Shown here: positions 9,501 through 17,462 of the stretch, one piece after another
How positions within the stretch are numbered: position 1 is the stretch's first letter
Layout of the letters: the number at the start of each line of letters is the position of its first letter
Assembly: GCA_037951165.1 (NCBI GenBank)
Contig: JBBDHG010000026.1
Coordinates: 1,415,501 to 1,479,500, forward strand
From: Lophius americanus
Lineage: Eukaryota; Chordata; Actinopteri; Lophiiformes; Lophiidae
Direction: 5' to 3'
Length of the DNA stretch: 64,000 nucleotides
Notes under the pieces: generated by a model
What the model saw: the letters and a program-made list of their open reading frames with translations, nothing else
Databases searched by the model: none
What the model was told of the DNA's origin: nothing
Translations under genes and position numbers: made by a program

Positions 9501-9895
9501 TTACAGATGGCATCTGATCCATAGACCAAGAACAGGACTTATTAGGTGAGCAGAGCATATAAGCTTGTATAAAAAACAAATGTCTATTTCGTATGGGTTT
9601 AAAGTTGAGGTACTAATATTTGCTTTCCCACAGAGTTGTGATGTATGAGGGCAAGAAGATCATGGCAGATACTGGTAGCATCTACGACAAGACATATGCG
9701 GGTGGCAGACTAGGACTTTTTGTCTTCTCACAAGAGATGGTATACTTCTCAGACCTCAAGTATGAGTGCAGAGGTAAGGATCCATATAAAATCAGAATCG
9801 GATTTAAAAAAAAGATTTTTGTCTCTTAAAACCCAAGTTCCTGAGGAGCTTAACTCTTTGTTTTCATTTTGTCTCCTTCTCTAACAGATACCTAA
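496..9895 (+). CDS. thbs1: Thrombospondin-1, complete 22-segment coding region
   Basis: Secreted trimeric matricellular glycoprotein that modulates angiogenesis, adhesion and latent TGF-beta. Joined segments: 496-559, 753-1312, 1552-1627, 1875-1958, 2073-2182, 2417-2542, 3324-3420, 4315-4488, 4615-4791, 4887-5060, 5281-5408, 5516-5668, 6288-6506, 6605-6712, 7109-7268, 7391-7509, 8412-8646, 8748-8975, 9069-9340, 9448-9545, 9634-9773, 9888-9895. They sum to 3510 nt, 1169 residues plus TAA, against 1170 in mammals. Domains by residue: signal peptide 1-18, N-terminal domain about 22-230, cysteine pair C267/C271 for trimer formation, VWC about 316-370, TSR1-3 373-547, EGF1-3 548-about 690, type 3 calcium repeats to about 955, L-type lectin domain to 1169. 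Trimer group members (TSP1/2) have the VWC and TSR modules; KRFK and the overall match favour TSP1 over TSP2. All junctions are GT-AG except one GC-AG. The a/b paralogue is undecided. Confidence 0.97.
753..1312 (+). CDS. thbs1: thbs1 coding segment 2: N-terminal laminin-G-like domain
   Basis: The 560-nt exon encodes residues 22-208, beginning near DDNSVYDLFE and holding the family signatures LIPPVP, FVQEDRAQLY and the basic run ARLRIGKG. This domain binds heparin and integrins in known thrombospondin-1. The acceptor at 751-752 is required, since a nearby AG at 758-759 would break frame. Coding sequence is GC-rich, which creates a 191-codon antisense open frame with no independent support. N154-I-T is an N-glycosylation sequon not at one of the usual mammalian sites as I recall them. 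Confidence 0.95.
1552..1627 (+). CDS. thbs1: thbs1 coding segment 3: end of N-terminal domain
   Basis: 76 nt, residues 209-233, with the conserved GVLQNVRFVFGTT that closes the N-terminal domain, then LRNKGC. Acceptor TTGCAG, donor GTAAGT. Confidence 0.95.
1875..1958 (+). CDS. thbs1: thbs1 coding segment 4: linker
   Basis: 84 nt, residues 234-261, holding the NGSSAIRT sequon (N246) and the GHKTK stretch seen in thrombospondin-1 linkers. Acceptor TTTTCAG, donor GTAAAA. Confidence 0.93.
2073..2182 (+). CDS. thbs1: thbs1 coding segment 5: oligomerisation segment
   Basis: 110 nt, residues 262-298. DLQMVCGFSCEDLL carries the two cysteines (C267, C271) that link chains into trimers, followed by heptad-like Leu/Val spacing typical of the short coiled coil. 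The acceptor is AAG rather than CAG or TAG, but frame and homology require it. Confidence 0.92.
2417..2542 (+). CDS. thbs1: thbs1 coding segment 6: start of VWC domain
   Basis: 126 nt, residues 299-340, phase 0 at both ends. It includes NGVCIHNG, EWTVDDCTECTCQ and the first cysteine cluster of the von Willebrand factor C (procollagen) module. Confidence 0.95.
2543..3323 (+). other. thbs1: thbs1 intron inside the VWC domain
   Basis: 781-bp intron, GTGAGA to TTTCAG. It has a CA-rich patch near 2580-2620. No second gene or clear mobile element was recognised in it. Confidence 0.8.
3324..3420 (+). CDS. thbs1: thbs1 coding segment 7: end of VWC domain
   Basis: 97 nt, residues 341-372, ending phase 1. 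It contains CRKISCP, the N358-A-T sequon and GECCPRC, the closing CCxxC of VWC. Donor GTAAGT. Confidence 0.95.
3421..4314 (+). other. thbs1: thbs1 intron before TSR1
   Basis: 894-bp intron, GTAAGT to a long pyrimidine tract and CTCAG. I see no recognisable repeat or embedded gene. Confidence 0.8.
4315..4488 (+). CDS. thbs1: thbs1 coding segment 8: TSR1
   Basis: 174 nt, symmetrical phase 1-1. First thrombospondin type 1 repeat with WSPWSEW (381-387, C-mannosylation pattern), CSVSCG (390-395) and six cysteines. It ends at KR of the KRFK linker; the Phe codon is split by the next intron. Confidence 0.96.
4615..4791 (+). CDS. thbs1: thbs1 coding segment 9: TSR2
   Basis: 177 nt, phase 1-1. It completes KRFK (residues 429-432, known to activate latent TGF-beta in mammals) and encodes the second TSR with WSHWSPW and CSVTCG (446-451), the CD36-binding peptide of mammalian thrombospondin-1. 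Confidence 0.96.
4887..5060 (+). CDS. thbs1: thbs1 coding segment 10: TSR3
   Basis: 174 nt, phase 1-1. Third TSR: WGPWSPW followed by CTLTCGGG, then GGA-type arginine ladder and closing cysteines. The three TSR exons are equal in phase, as expected for module duplication. Confidence 0.96.
5168..5194. repeat. A-run and (AT)n tract in thbs1 intron
   Basis: A poly-A run merges into an AT dinucleotide array within intron 5061-5280. Confidence 0.8.
5281..5408 (+). CDS. thbs1: thbs1 coding segment 11: EGF-like 1
   Basis: 128 nt, residues 548-590. DGCLSNPCFAGAKC and a CxxG-rich end mark the first EGF-like module. The exon closes with KDVNE, where mammalian proteins have a DVDE calcium-binding start of the next EGF. 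Confidence 0.95.
5516..5668 (+). CDS. thbs1: thbs1 coding segment 12: EGF-like 2
   Basis: 153 nt, residues 591-641, phase 0-0, CKEVPDACF through NTDPGYNCLPCP to GVEQATEKKQ. The exon ends CAG|GCAAGT: a GC donor with otherwise perfect consensus. Reading on would give a foreign tail and a stop, so splicing here is needed. Confidence 0.95.
5669..6287 (+). other. thbs1: GC-AG intron of thbs1
   Basis: 619-bp intron with donor GCAAGT and acceptor CTTCAG. GC-AG introns are a minor known class processed by the major spliceosome and usually have strong consensus elsewhere in the donor, as here. It also carries a LINE fragment (6030-6170). Confidence 0.85.
6030..6170 (+). mobile_element. LINE reverse-transcriptase fragment inside thbs1 intron
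   Basis: On the + strand the stretch translates through LVTPLICGVPQGSICG and then PLLFSIYMLPLG, the conserved GVPQGSxLGPLLFxxY palm motif of LINE reverse transcriptases. It is flanked by ordinary intron sequence and holds no full domain, so it is a short 5'- and 3'-truncated fossil in the same sense as the host gene. The motif belongs to L2/CR1-like elements common in fish; the precise clade is not determined. Confidence 0.8.
6288..6506 (+). CDS. thbs1: thbs1 coding segment 13: EGF-like 3 and start of type 3 repeats
   Basis: 219 nt, residues 642-714. Third EGF-like module (CTPRNPCLDGSHDC, CKPGYAGNGHICG), then DTDLDGWPN, the wire start, and the N707-A-T sequon. Confidence 0.96.
6605..6712 (+). 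CDS. thbs1: thbs1 coding segment 14: type 3 repeat
   Basis: 108 nt, residues 715-750, [23 protein letters not shown] and a run of Asp: calcium-binding DxDxDG loops. Confidence 0.96.
6713..7108 (+). other. thbs1: thbs1 intron between type 3 repeat exons
   Basis: 396-bp intron, GTATGT to AACAG. Nothing else recognised in it. Confidence 0.8.
7109..7268 (+). CDS. thbs1: thbs1 coding segment 15: type 3 repeats
   Basis: 160 nt, residues 751-804 (last codon split), DNCPFVYNP, YDRDDVGDRCDNCP and DTDNNGEGDACAVDIDGD. Ends phase 1. Confidence 0.96.
7391..7509 (+). CDS. thbs1: thbs1 coding segment 16: type 3 repeats
   Basis: 119 nt, residues to 843: ILNEKDNCPHVYNVDQRDSDLDGVGD then MCDNCPLEHNPDQ. Acceptor TGCAG, donor GTGTGT. 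The junction makes Ala where mammals have Gly before ILNE. Confidence 0.95.
7510..8411 (+). other. thbs1: Longest thbs1 intron
   Basis: 902-bp intron, GTGTGT to TTTTAG. No clear mobile element or embedded RNA gene was seen. Confidence 0.8.
8412..8646 (+). CDS. thbs1: thbs1 coding segment 17: type 3 repeats
   Basis: 235 nt, residues 844-921. Contains NNQ-type [39 protein letters not shown] and DDKDNCRL: the most conserved part of the calcium wire. Ends phase 1. Confidence 0.97.
8748..8975 (+). CDS. thbs1: thbs1 coding segment 18: RGD and start of lectin-like domain
   Basis: 228 nt, residues 922-997. DGRGDVCKDDF places the RGD integrin motif at 925-927, one residue from the mammalian position. 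It continues through CPENFDISETDF, MVPLDPKGTSQIDPNWVVRHQGKEL, which begin the C-terminal L-type lectin domain. Confidence 0.97.
9069..9340 (+). CDS. thbs1: thbs1 coding segment 19: lectin-like domain
   Basis: 272 nt, residues 998-1088: FNSVDFSGTFFINTERDDDY, GFVFGYQSSSRFYVVMWK. RFYVVMWK (1033-1040) is a CD47-binding peptide in mammals. N1066-S-T is a conserved sequon. Confidence 0.97.
9448..9545 (+). CDS. thbs1: thbs1 coding segment 20: lectin-like domain
   Basis: 98 nt, residues 1089-1121 (last codon split): VRTLWHDPKNVGWKDFTAYRW to TGLI. Acceptor TTTAG, donor GTGAGC, phase 2 end. Confidence 0.96.
9634..9773 (+). CDS. thbs1: thbs1 coding segment 21: end of lectin-like domain
   Basis: 140 nt, residues 1121-1168: RVVMYEGKKIMADTG, the second VVM peptide, then YAGGRLGLFVFSQEMVYFSD and KYECR. 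Confidence 0.96.
9888..9895 (+). CDS. thbs1: thbs1 coding segment 22: last two residues and stop
   Basis: After acceptor CTAACAG the exon completes D, adds T, then TAA. The tail ECRDT matches the family's short ECRD-x ending. Confidence 0.93.
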
Positions 9896-9921
9896 ATGCA
9901 TGGCGCAGGAAGCCCTGAGGA

Positions 9922-9930
9922 ATGCACCTT
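9922..9930 (+). promoter_or_regulatory. thbs1: miR-18-type target site in thbs1 3'UTR
   Basis: The 9-mer ATGCACCTT pairs with nucleotides 2-10 of miR-18. It lies 27 nt after the stop codon. Position so near the stop may weaken function. This is a sequence match only. Confidence 0.4.
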
Positions 9931-10889
9931 TTTTTGTATAAAGTGTGAACTTATGTATTCTAATGCCAAGTCCAGGAACCGATTTATCTCCGCGACTCTT
10001 TCTTCTGCGGCACGCACATTTGGAAGGGGGCGAAGGGCAGGTGGTCGGCCTCTGGGTAGCTCGAAGCTGGTTTGGGCAGACCACCGACCTCTTGAATGCC
10101 AGCTGAGGATTTGAGAGCCCCTTCTCCTCCACCCTTAGCATCCACAAAAGCAGGGAGACCTGGGTAAAAAAAAACAAAAAAAAAAACAGATCTGCCTGTA
10201 GGACACAATCACCTTTCTATCCCGGCTCTGCCTACTTTCTCGCTCCTTGAAAGACATCATTCATCTCTGTGTGGAAATGACTCCACATAGACAACTATGC
10301 ACTTCCTTCCAAGTCTTTACATCCCTTGCTCTATATCATACTCACTTCTTTAAGCCTGTGTGCCTTTCTACCAGACCTTTTGGATGGTACACCCAAAGAA
10401 AAAAATATTCACTTTGCATTTACTAGATCTTCCAGGATGTAGGGTCTGATTTATTTGACTGTCTTGAGGAGTGAAAGGTAAGGGCTGCAGTGTAGTATCA
10501 CCGGTGCGAGTGACTTTGAAATAAGAGGAACATGGTTTGTATGTTTGTGCTAATGCATGTACTGTAATGTGGACGATTTCAATTATTGCATCTACCTAAG
10601 AATCTCGTGTAGGAAAGAAGAATGAGGAGGAGCAATACAAACTCACATTTACATTCTCTACCTTCAGAATGTTTGAACATCATGGGCTTTGTTTATGTTT
10701 TTCTGGCAAACTAAACAACTCTCAGGGTTAGATGGGAGTGCCAACCTTCCCATATCAACATACAAGAAAATACTTGGATGATAAATTGCTAGATCCAGTC
10801 ATGTCACAGCCGACGAGCCCCACCTTCCATTCAAATCTTGATGAAGAGATTTATTTCCCTCAGCTTTAGAGGATTTCAATTTGAAATGA

Positions 10890-10897
10890 TGTAAATA
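10890..10897 (+). promoter_or_regulatory. thbs1: Pumilio response element-like TGTAAATA
   Basis: Exact UGUAAAUA in the mRNA sense, the core recognised by PUF proteins. A second copy is at 11244-11251. Confidence 0.4.
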
Positions 10898-10971
10898 CAT
10901 GTAATTTATTGACTCTTGCCTACAATGTAGGTAGCAAAGGAAACTTTAAATGCTTTGAAAAAGTAGCAAAT

Positions 10972-10977
10972 AATAAA
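10972..10977 (+). terminator. thbs1: Internal polyadenylation signal AATAAA
   Basis: Canonical hexamer 781 bp upstream of the distal one. Its use would give a 3'UTR of about 1.1 kb lacking the distal miR-19 site. Use is not shown. Confidence 0.4.
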
Positions 10978-11243
10978 TTCCACCATTAAAACCCAAAATC
11001 AGGTGTCAGACGCAGAATGCTTGCTCTTGTCAGTGTCTATCATCTCCTGTTGTACAAAGTGAATTAGGTTTTCTTATGATAGGCCTATTTAGCATGAAGT
11101 GTATGTTTCTTGTGTGCCTTCGTTGATGTAATCTCTGATGTACAAATATTACCTCACTGCCTTTGTTTAATTTGATCAAACAAAAAAACTCAGCCTAAGT
11201 ACTTTTTTTTCATATTCCATTTTAGTGCTACTGTAGCATGAGC

Positions 11244-11251
11244 TGTAAATA
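11244..11251 (+). promoter_or_regulatory. thbs1: Second Pumilio response element-like TGTAAATA
   Basis: Same octamer as at 10890-10897, in the distal part of the 3'UTR. Confidence 0.4.
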
Positions 11252-11338
11252 GTACAACGTTTCTTATCTGAAAACAGAACGAGCTCCCAATCTCGTGATC
11301 TAGCCCAGTGAAAATGACAGTAAAGTGGGAGATTTTTT

Positions 11339-11342
11339 TATA

Positions 11343-11373
<31 letters not shown>

Positions 11374-11387
11374 GTATATATATATAA
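11339..11387. repeat. (TA)n array in thbs1 3'UTR
   Basis: TA dinucleotide array broken by CAT and ATG around 11361-11374, which makes it near-perfectly self-complementary about its centre. Confidence 0.85.
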
Positions 11388-11572
11388 TTTTTTGCTTTTT
11401 CGTGTATGTCTATTGCTGTTTTTAGCAGATAAATTATTGTTCTGTTTTGTCTTAGCTGTTTGAGAGGGAATGATTTGTGCATGTATGAGTGTGCGTGTAG
11501 AGAAATGCTATTTAAATAATTTATCAGGATTTGCTGCCTTGCCAAAGGGCGCACGTCCCTCTGTATGAACAG

Positions 11573-11580
11573 TTTGCACA
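11573..11580 (+). promoter_or_regulatory. thbs1: miR-19-type 8-mer site in thbs1 3'UTR
   Basis: TTTGCACA is a perfect 8-mer seed match for miR-19. Thrombospondin-1 is an established target of the miR-17-92 cluster in mammals, mainly through miR-19. Function in this fish is inferred. Confidence 0.5.
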
Positions 11581-11752
11581 CTGACGTGAGGATGTTCTGT
11601 TCTTTATGGTTTTTACCTTCTTTGTTAATGTGCATCATTGTTACCGTTGTTTTTGTACAATTAGTTTGGCTTGTCTGTAAACATTTTCCTAGTTGTACAA
11701 AGCAAAATGCTGTTTTTATTCATAGCGATTATTTTGTTACATACGTCAAGAC

Positions 11753-11758
11753 AATAAA
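11753..11758 (+). terminator. thbs1: Distal thbs1 polyadenylation signal
   Basis: AATAAA followed within 20-50 nt by a T/G-rich region, which fits cleavage near 11775. It marks the likely 3' end of the gene. Confidence 0.75.
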
Positions 11759-11775
11759 TAGTTTTTAAAATTCCC

Positions 11776-12574
11776 AAGTATGACTGTGCTTTTATTTGAC
11801 AGTGTTGGAGCTATTTTACCATGTTTCCAGAACTCGTTTAAATGAAGCAGAAAAACATCGTGCCATACAGTAAACGCACGTTCCAGATGACTCAGACCGG
11901 GTTTTATCCCTCCTCCAGCTAGAACACATCACAAAGACAAGCAGCAGCTGCCCGGTCCTCCAGAGACACAGATACACTGTAATGCCGTTCTCTGTGCGGA
12001 GAGGCACACATCACCTCTGTGATGAAGGCCACATGAGGAATGTGACATAGATGTCTGCATCTCAGCTCGGCCTGCCTGACCTCCCTGATCTGCGTTGACT
12101 TCTGCAGAAGGTTAAGCAGCGCAGAGAACAAATATTAAGCCAACATAAACCTTGACATTGGCTGACGGGCTCCAGCACAGAGGCTGAAAACAATCGTCTG
12201 AAGGAACACAATTTAGTTAAACCACAAACTGCGACCTTTGCGATGCATCAACACCAATCTGCTTCCACCTGCGAAGTAAGAAACTATAATGGTGTATTTT
12301 TTGCCCTCAACAAGTGGGTGTCTAAATATTTAGACGGGACCTGGATTTGTTGGGTTTTTCAACCAAAAATAAGGGTGCAGAGCCTAACAAGTCACTCAGT
12401 CGGTCAACCAGACTCATCTGGAGATGATAGGTCCCATCGACATCCCCCATAAAACAACAGCATCCGCAGATGACTCCATTCCTTTTACTGAGCTCAGAGT
12501 AGTGGATGTTGTTCTGGATATATGTGAGGGAGAAGACGGCCAACATTCAGGGATCCCTTAAAAAAAATAGGCCT
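11776..12574. other. Intergenic, nothing recognised
   Basis: First 0.8 kb downstream of thbs1. No gene-like frame, RNA gene or repeat that I can name. Any long-range element here would need alignment with other fish. Confidence 0.6.
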
Positions 12575-12890
12575 AAGCCAGCGTCCCCGACAGCAAGGGT
12601 ATATCCCCGAAAAGTCCCCAACTCCCTTCGTTGTACAAGCAGCCCCCATGATTGAACTCCACCAATTAAATGTTGAGCTGTATCCACTGAACTTTTGTAA
12701 ACCCCTTACCCTAAATTATGAACTATCAGATTAAAATATGGGTAAAATATGTTATTAAGATTATAGATCTCCTCAATTCGATTTGTATGCACCAAATTTG
12801 GACAAAATTGAACCAACAGCCCAGATATAATAAAAGCTTTTAGAGATAAAGCTCCCCCTAGTATCATAAATTTGCATCCGATCGGAACCG
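12575..12890 (+). repeat. Unnamed dispersed repeat family, copy A
   Basis: Opens with CCCCGACAGCAAGGGT and a run of C-rich lines like those at 18990, 46485 and 55160. It passes through the middle module (ATAGATCTCCTC then TGCACCAAATTTGG) and reaches the core near AAAGCTCCCCCTAGT at 12848-12862. Reference orientation for the family. No coding potential. Confidence 0.75.
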
Positions 12891-12924
12891 CCCTGAAATT
12901 AAAAATTAAAATTAAAAATATTCT

Positions 12925-13165
12925 CATGGCTCCACAGACGACTGACACATTTAAAAAAAGACTTAAAACTTTCCTTTTTAGCAGAACCTAAAACTTTAAT
13001 TAACATTGCTGCTTTTTGGTTAGGCTTTTATATAGTTACTATTTTATTTTTTATTTTTCATTGATGCTTTTATCTGCTTTTGCTTTGTAGCACTTTGAGA
13101 TTTGATCCAAATGTAAAGTGCATTATAAATTAAATGTATTATTATTATTATTATTATTAAAAGAA
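12925..13165 (+). mobile_element. LINE 3' end with (ATT)n tail
   Basis: The + strand encodes TDTFKKRLKTFLFS, the typical C-terminal end of fish LINE ORF2 proteins. A stretch ending AAAGTGCATTATAAATTAAATG and an ATT microsatellite (13136-13160) follow. This order matches the 3' end of L2/CR1-like fish LINEs. The 5' part is missing. Confidence 0.7.
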
Positions 13166-14789
13166 CACTGATTTGTGAGTCTTTTGTGGCTGGGTTAAAA
13201 GGCTGATACGCTCTGGACGAGATGCACACTTTAACTACGCAGCAAGATCGCAGGCGAGCATAAGGATCGGAGAGACTTTGACTAGGGCCTGATTGTGATG
13301 GCTGGATGACTACGTCGTCAAGGGCAGTGGCTGGTACCTACCAAAGGGGTTCTGAGGAATAACAACTGATGATCCAATCACAGGATGTCCAAGGCTCATT
13401 CATGTACTTGCAAAGCAGACCAAAGAAGAAGACCAAAGCCAGTTCTGATTAAAAAGTTGTTATTTTGTGTATTTTGGCTGTTAAAAGGGGACCTACACAA
13501 CATTTGGCAGATGGTTGTAAAGTTTTGGCTGATATTGACTTAAATTGTGGTGAAGCTGGTTTATGTTGTTGGGAAGATTTGCTCCGGACAAAACAACTAG
13601 TCAGGTATTAACAGCCTGATCTGAATTAAGGCTGCAGGCTTTACCATAAGACGCCATGATAATGAGTCTTTCTGGAAACCACACTGTGTGATGGTGCCCC
13701 CTCAGATTTTCCCAGCAGGACCAACTGGCAGCCATCCGGTCTCAAGTCACTATCATGATAACTTACCACACACACTTCTCAAATAATGACAGACCAAAGC
13801 TGAAAAAAGGCCCTCTCAATTACCTCCAACACCTTTAATGGGTCTGCAAAAAGCACCTTTCGTCATAAAAGGATAATACAGAGCCTTGAAGTGGAGTGAC
13901 TAATGCAAAGTGCTGATGAGCAGAACAAAGGCCGTCCACCCTGGAGTTACAATGGCTTTATTTGGCTCCTGTAATCCACCCAGGGAAGTGGAGCTACATT
14001 TGCAGAACCCGCTGCCACAATTGGCCTCAAACCTCAAAGTTCAGACTTGAAACAGCACATTTGCTCCAGCCTTCCTCTTTTCCTCCAGTCTGTCATTCGA
14101 CGCCTTCGTGCCTCATGCTGCCGTCCACTGAGGTGTTGAGGTGTTATCCTAAGATGAAGGACCCCCCACTGAATAATGGCACGTTTACCCACCATGCACA
14201 TCAGTAAGCTCAGAGACCGGAGGACGCCACCTGAACATACAGTATATGAGACCCAAATAGTAAAAGAATAACATTTATCTGGACAATAAAGACTGGAGTC
14301 TGGAATGGAATGTGGGTTAGTCCAGGCATGTTCTTTCCATTATAATATTTATTTGGGTGCTTTAAAATGGATTAAAATAAAACATCAATAGCACCTGCAC
14401 TGGACTGTTTATTAAGAAAAACTGCTGCAGGGAGCAAAGCCTTTAAATCATCATTGAAACGTTCCATTATGTGAAAGTAACTGAAACAAAAAAGATGTAA
14501 CCTGGATGCATCATCATCCCTTTCTATTTATGGAGATTTTTTTATGTAGCACAGAACTGTTATTTTATCGATGTAAAGGAGCAAGTGCTAGACTACAATG
14601 CAAACTGAATAATATCAATACTGCATGATCCATAAGTTACATCTTTATTTTTGTTGAAAAGCTGATACTTGTCTGAATTACTGGCTTTATTTATGTCATG
14701 GAATCCTCATCGACACTGTTGGCTGCTGCGTTCATCGCACTTCCTTTGTATTAACTCAAAAAATAGGTCATGAGTCACTTTTAAATTTC
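13166..14789. other. Intergenic, nothing recognised
   Basis: No supported gene or named repeat in 1.6 kb. The open frame at 13962-14207 shows no domain or codon signal. Confidence 0.5.
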
Positions 14790-14930
14790 ATACCCCCATA
14801 GACCTTAGTGTGAGGAAGAACTGGATTGATATTGGGAAAGGACAGCGACATACTTCGGCTCCTAGTGGGAGCTTTATCTCCAAAAGTCTTCAATCGGCAA
14901 ATTCTCGAACGACTCACCAACACCTGAGGT
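14790..14930 (-). repeat. Unnamed dispersed repeat family, copy M (3' module only)
   Basis: Reverse-strand copy of the 3' module: CATAGACCTTAGTGTGAGGAAG, then GGATTGAT, then CTAGTGGGAGCTTTATC. It is the mirror of the motif at 19262-19340. Confidence 0.7.
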
Positions 14931-15540
14931 CTTTCAAGCTGCCTGCTCTCCTGCCCATCTCAGACCCAACTCAAGACTCTGCTGCCAGATTGTTCCGTTG
15001 ACCAAAGTGGTAGATATGTGACCCCAAGCCTCCCTGTGCCTCAGGTTCATGGTCCACCAGCTATATTCTGCTCCTTGTCAGCCCGCCAGCAGTAATCTCT
15101 TTGTAGGTAAACTCAGCCATCTGCCACTATCTGCCGCTCCTTTCTGAAAGACTGCTGTTCACCATCACACATTCAATTAACACGACATGTTTCATTTTAT
15201 TGCTTTTATTTAGTGCAAGTAACTTGTCGCTCTTACTGTCCGATGCCTAAAATAAGTTTCCTCTGACATGTTAACTTTATCTGGTTGTCTGTTGAAGTTG
15301 AATTTATGGGCCGGTAAAAGTTAAATACGAATTGGCCGTTTGGGATAAATAAATGTGTCTGAAGTACTTTAACTAAACTCTTCAGGTTCTTTTTTTGGAT
15401 GCAGAATGGCTTGATTTCTCTGAACTGAATCATCTATTTGAATTTAGAAGTCATATCAAACATTTGTTAGATGGATTGTAGCTTCCAGTTGTAACAAAAA
15501 GTCAAAACATGTAGAAAATGGTTCCAGTATTCACCCCAAC

Positions 15541-15625
15541 TAGACCAGTGGTTTTCAAATTTTTTTAAATAATGTACCGCTTTTGAATTTGTTTTATTCA
15601 GGGAATCATACATTTTTAAAAACAA
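15541..15625. mobile_element. hAT-like non-autonomous element end (weak)
   Basis: CCAGTGGTTTTCAAA followed by a T-rich run and a GTACC line resembles the CAGTGGTTCTCAA termini of vertebrate hAT elements. No opposite end was found. Confidence 0.35.
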
Positions 15626-17462
15626 AGCGGTCAGAAAAGGATGGCACTCATTTGGACCCTTTATTTGACAATTAAGACTTGCTGAATGCAACATTTCTGC
15701 ACCCAAAGCCCCGCGCCTGCCTCGAACCATTACCTCAGGACAGTATAATGAGTTTCACAACCACCATGGTATCAGTGAGACAAAATATTTTGATTATGTC
15801 AGACTTAGCAACCGTTTGGCAATATAATCAGATGTACTTTTTTTTCTAAAGATGTCATGAAATAACTCTTGAAAGTCAACAGAATGGTTCCTGTGATTGT
15901 TGGCAGCAGCGATGGTATTCCTACATAGGATGTGTTATGACCTGTGAGCCCGGCTGCACCTGGAAAACTCAAACCGTCGCTGGATATTCGATGGAAAAAA
16001 GTGACCCTCGTCACCTTTGGCGCGTAACGATATGCAAAAACTCCATCTCCAAAACATCATTTTTAGGACCTCATAAATCTTCTTGGCTGTTCTTGGGTGC
16101 TTAAATGACCGGTTATAAAAAGCCAGTTCACAATTTAAAACAATAAGGTGAAATGTTTGCGGAGAATCTTCACGTGTCTGGCATGTGAAGCATGTATTGG
16201 AATCGAATCACTGTGGCGCCGTGACGTGTCTTTGAGGTTTTGACCAGGACGCTTCCCACTTGTTTGCTCGCCTCTTGAACCTTGTCACGTCTGTTCGGTC
16301 TGTTTGACCAAGAGCGAGTGTCGATGCAGAGCGAGTCTAAAGATGAATGTTTCAAAACAAACCAAAGAGAACCACTTAGGCTACCCTGGAATTCCATTAT
16401 GGATGAAATTTGTTCTTGTTCCATATTTTATTGCTTTGAGATGAGCGCCAAACGCCGGTTTTTGCTCGGCAGAGTGGAAATACCAAACATATACTCGCCT
16501 TGGCTTTCACTTTAAAGTCCTCCCAGGTTAACCACAATGAGATACAATTTCTTTTTCACGTGTGGCATGTTAATACAATTTGAAAACATAGTGGCAAGGA
16601 GCATAAGAGCAGTCCTGCAGGTTTCCATGGGAAGAACCTTCACTGGATGGGATTTCATAAGAGCTTTAATTTTCTCTTTGCAAGATTATTTTCTTTCCTT
16701 TAACTCTAACAAAAATCTTTCTCAACCTTACCTTTTTCTTCCAAAAGCATCAAGTATATTTTAAATAATTTAGTTGGATACATTGGAAATTAAAAATTCA
16801 CTCTTCAATATATTTTTCTTATATAAACCTGCATTGAAATCTCCTTTATTCAAAACGTACGAGGAAATATTTTTGATATTGTGAATATTTTGGCGATTGC
16901 TATTACAATTATAACATGCTGGTGATTTGTTTTGAGCTAATATGAAGGCATACATTTCCAAAACAAATGGGCTTTGGAGCAACAAGCAACAAGCAACAAG
17001 CCTCTCTTTGAATTGAAATGAGCATAACTGGTGATAGTTATGAGTTAAGCTGTTGTGTGATGTTAGAATTTGGACCCAGAAGCAGACAGAGAGGCGAGTA
17101 AAGATTTAAGTGGGTTTAATGGAGCTTGCGTGGGCGGAGTGGAAGAATGTTCTGGGGAGGGGACGGGGAGGATGAACCTGGTCCGACTTCATCCAGAGTG
17201 CATGGTTGGCAGGCGGCTGAAGAGATGGAGGTGTCGGTGCCAAAAACGTTAAAACTGAACCAAACATATGAAGACCGAGATTAGGCAGTCAAGATTTGTG
17301 CGTTGTGGATCATCTGATGTATCGCAGAAGATAGGATGATTAATTTCCGGTGTGAAAATGAGCAGAGTTGATAGACATGACCACGCCCCAGACACCGACA
17401 CACAACCACACATGGAAAAGGGGAAGGAGACAGAGAAAAGACGAAAAAAAACGTGTCCTCAT
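15626..17462. other. Intergenic, nothing recognised
   Basis: 1.8 kb with no supported gene. A 7-bp unit CAACAAG is repeated three times near 16980-17000. Small frames show no domain. Confidence 0.5.

Larger units (their letters stand above)
9896..11775 (+). other. thbs1: thbs1 3'UTR
   Basis: About 1.88 kb of AT-rich sequence from the stop to just past AATAAA at 11753-11758, followed by a T/G-rich stretch suitable for cleavage. It contains a second AATAAA at 10972-10977, two Pumilio-like TGTAAATA sites, a miR-18-type and a miR-19-type seed match, ATTTA motifs and a TA array. It has no ORF of note. Small open frames here (up to 112 codons antisense) lie in low-complexity DNA. Confidence 0.85.
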
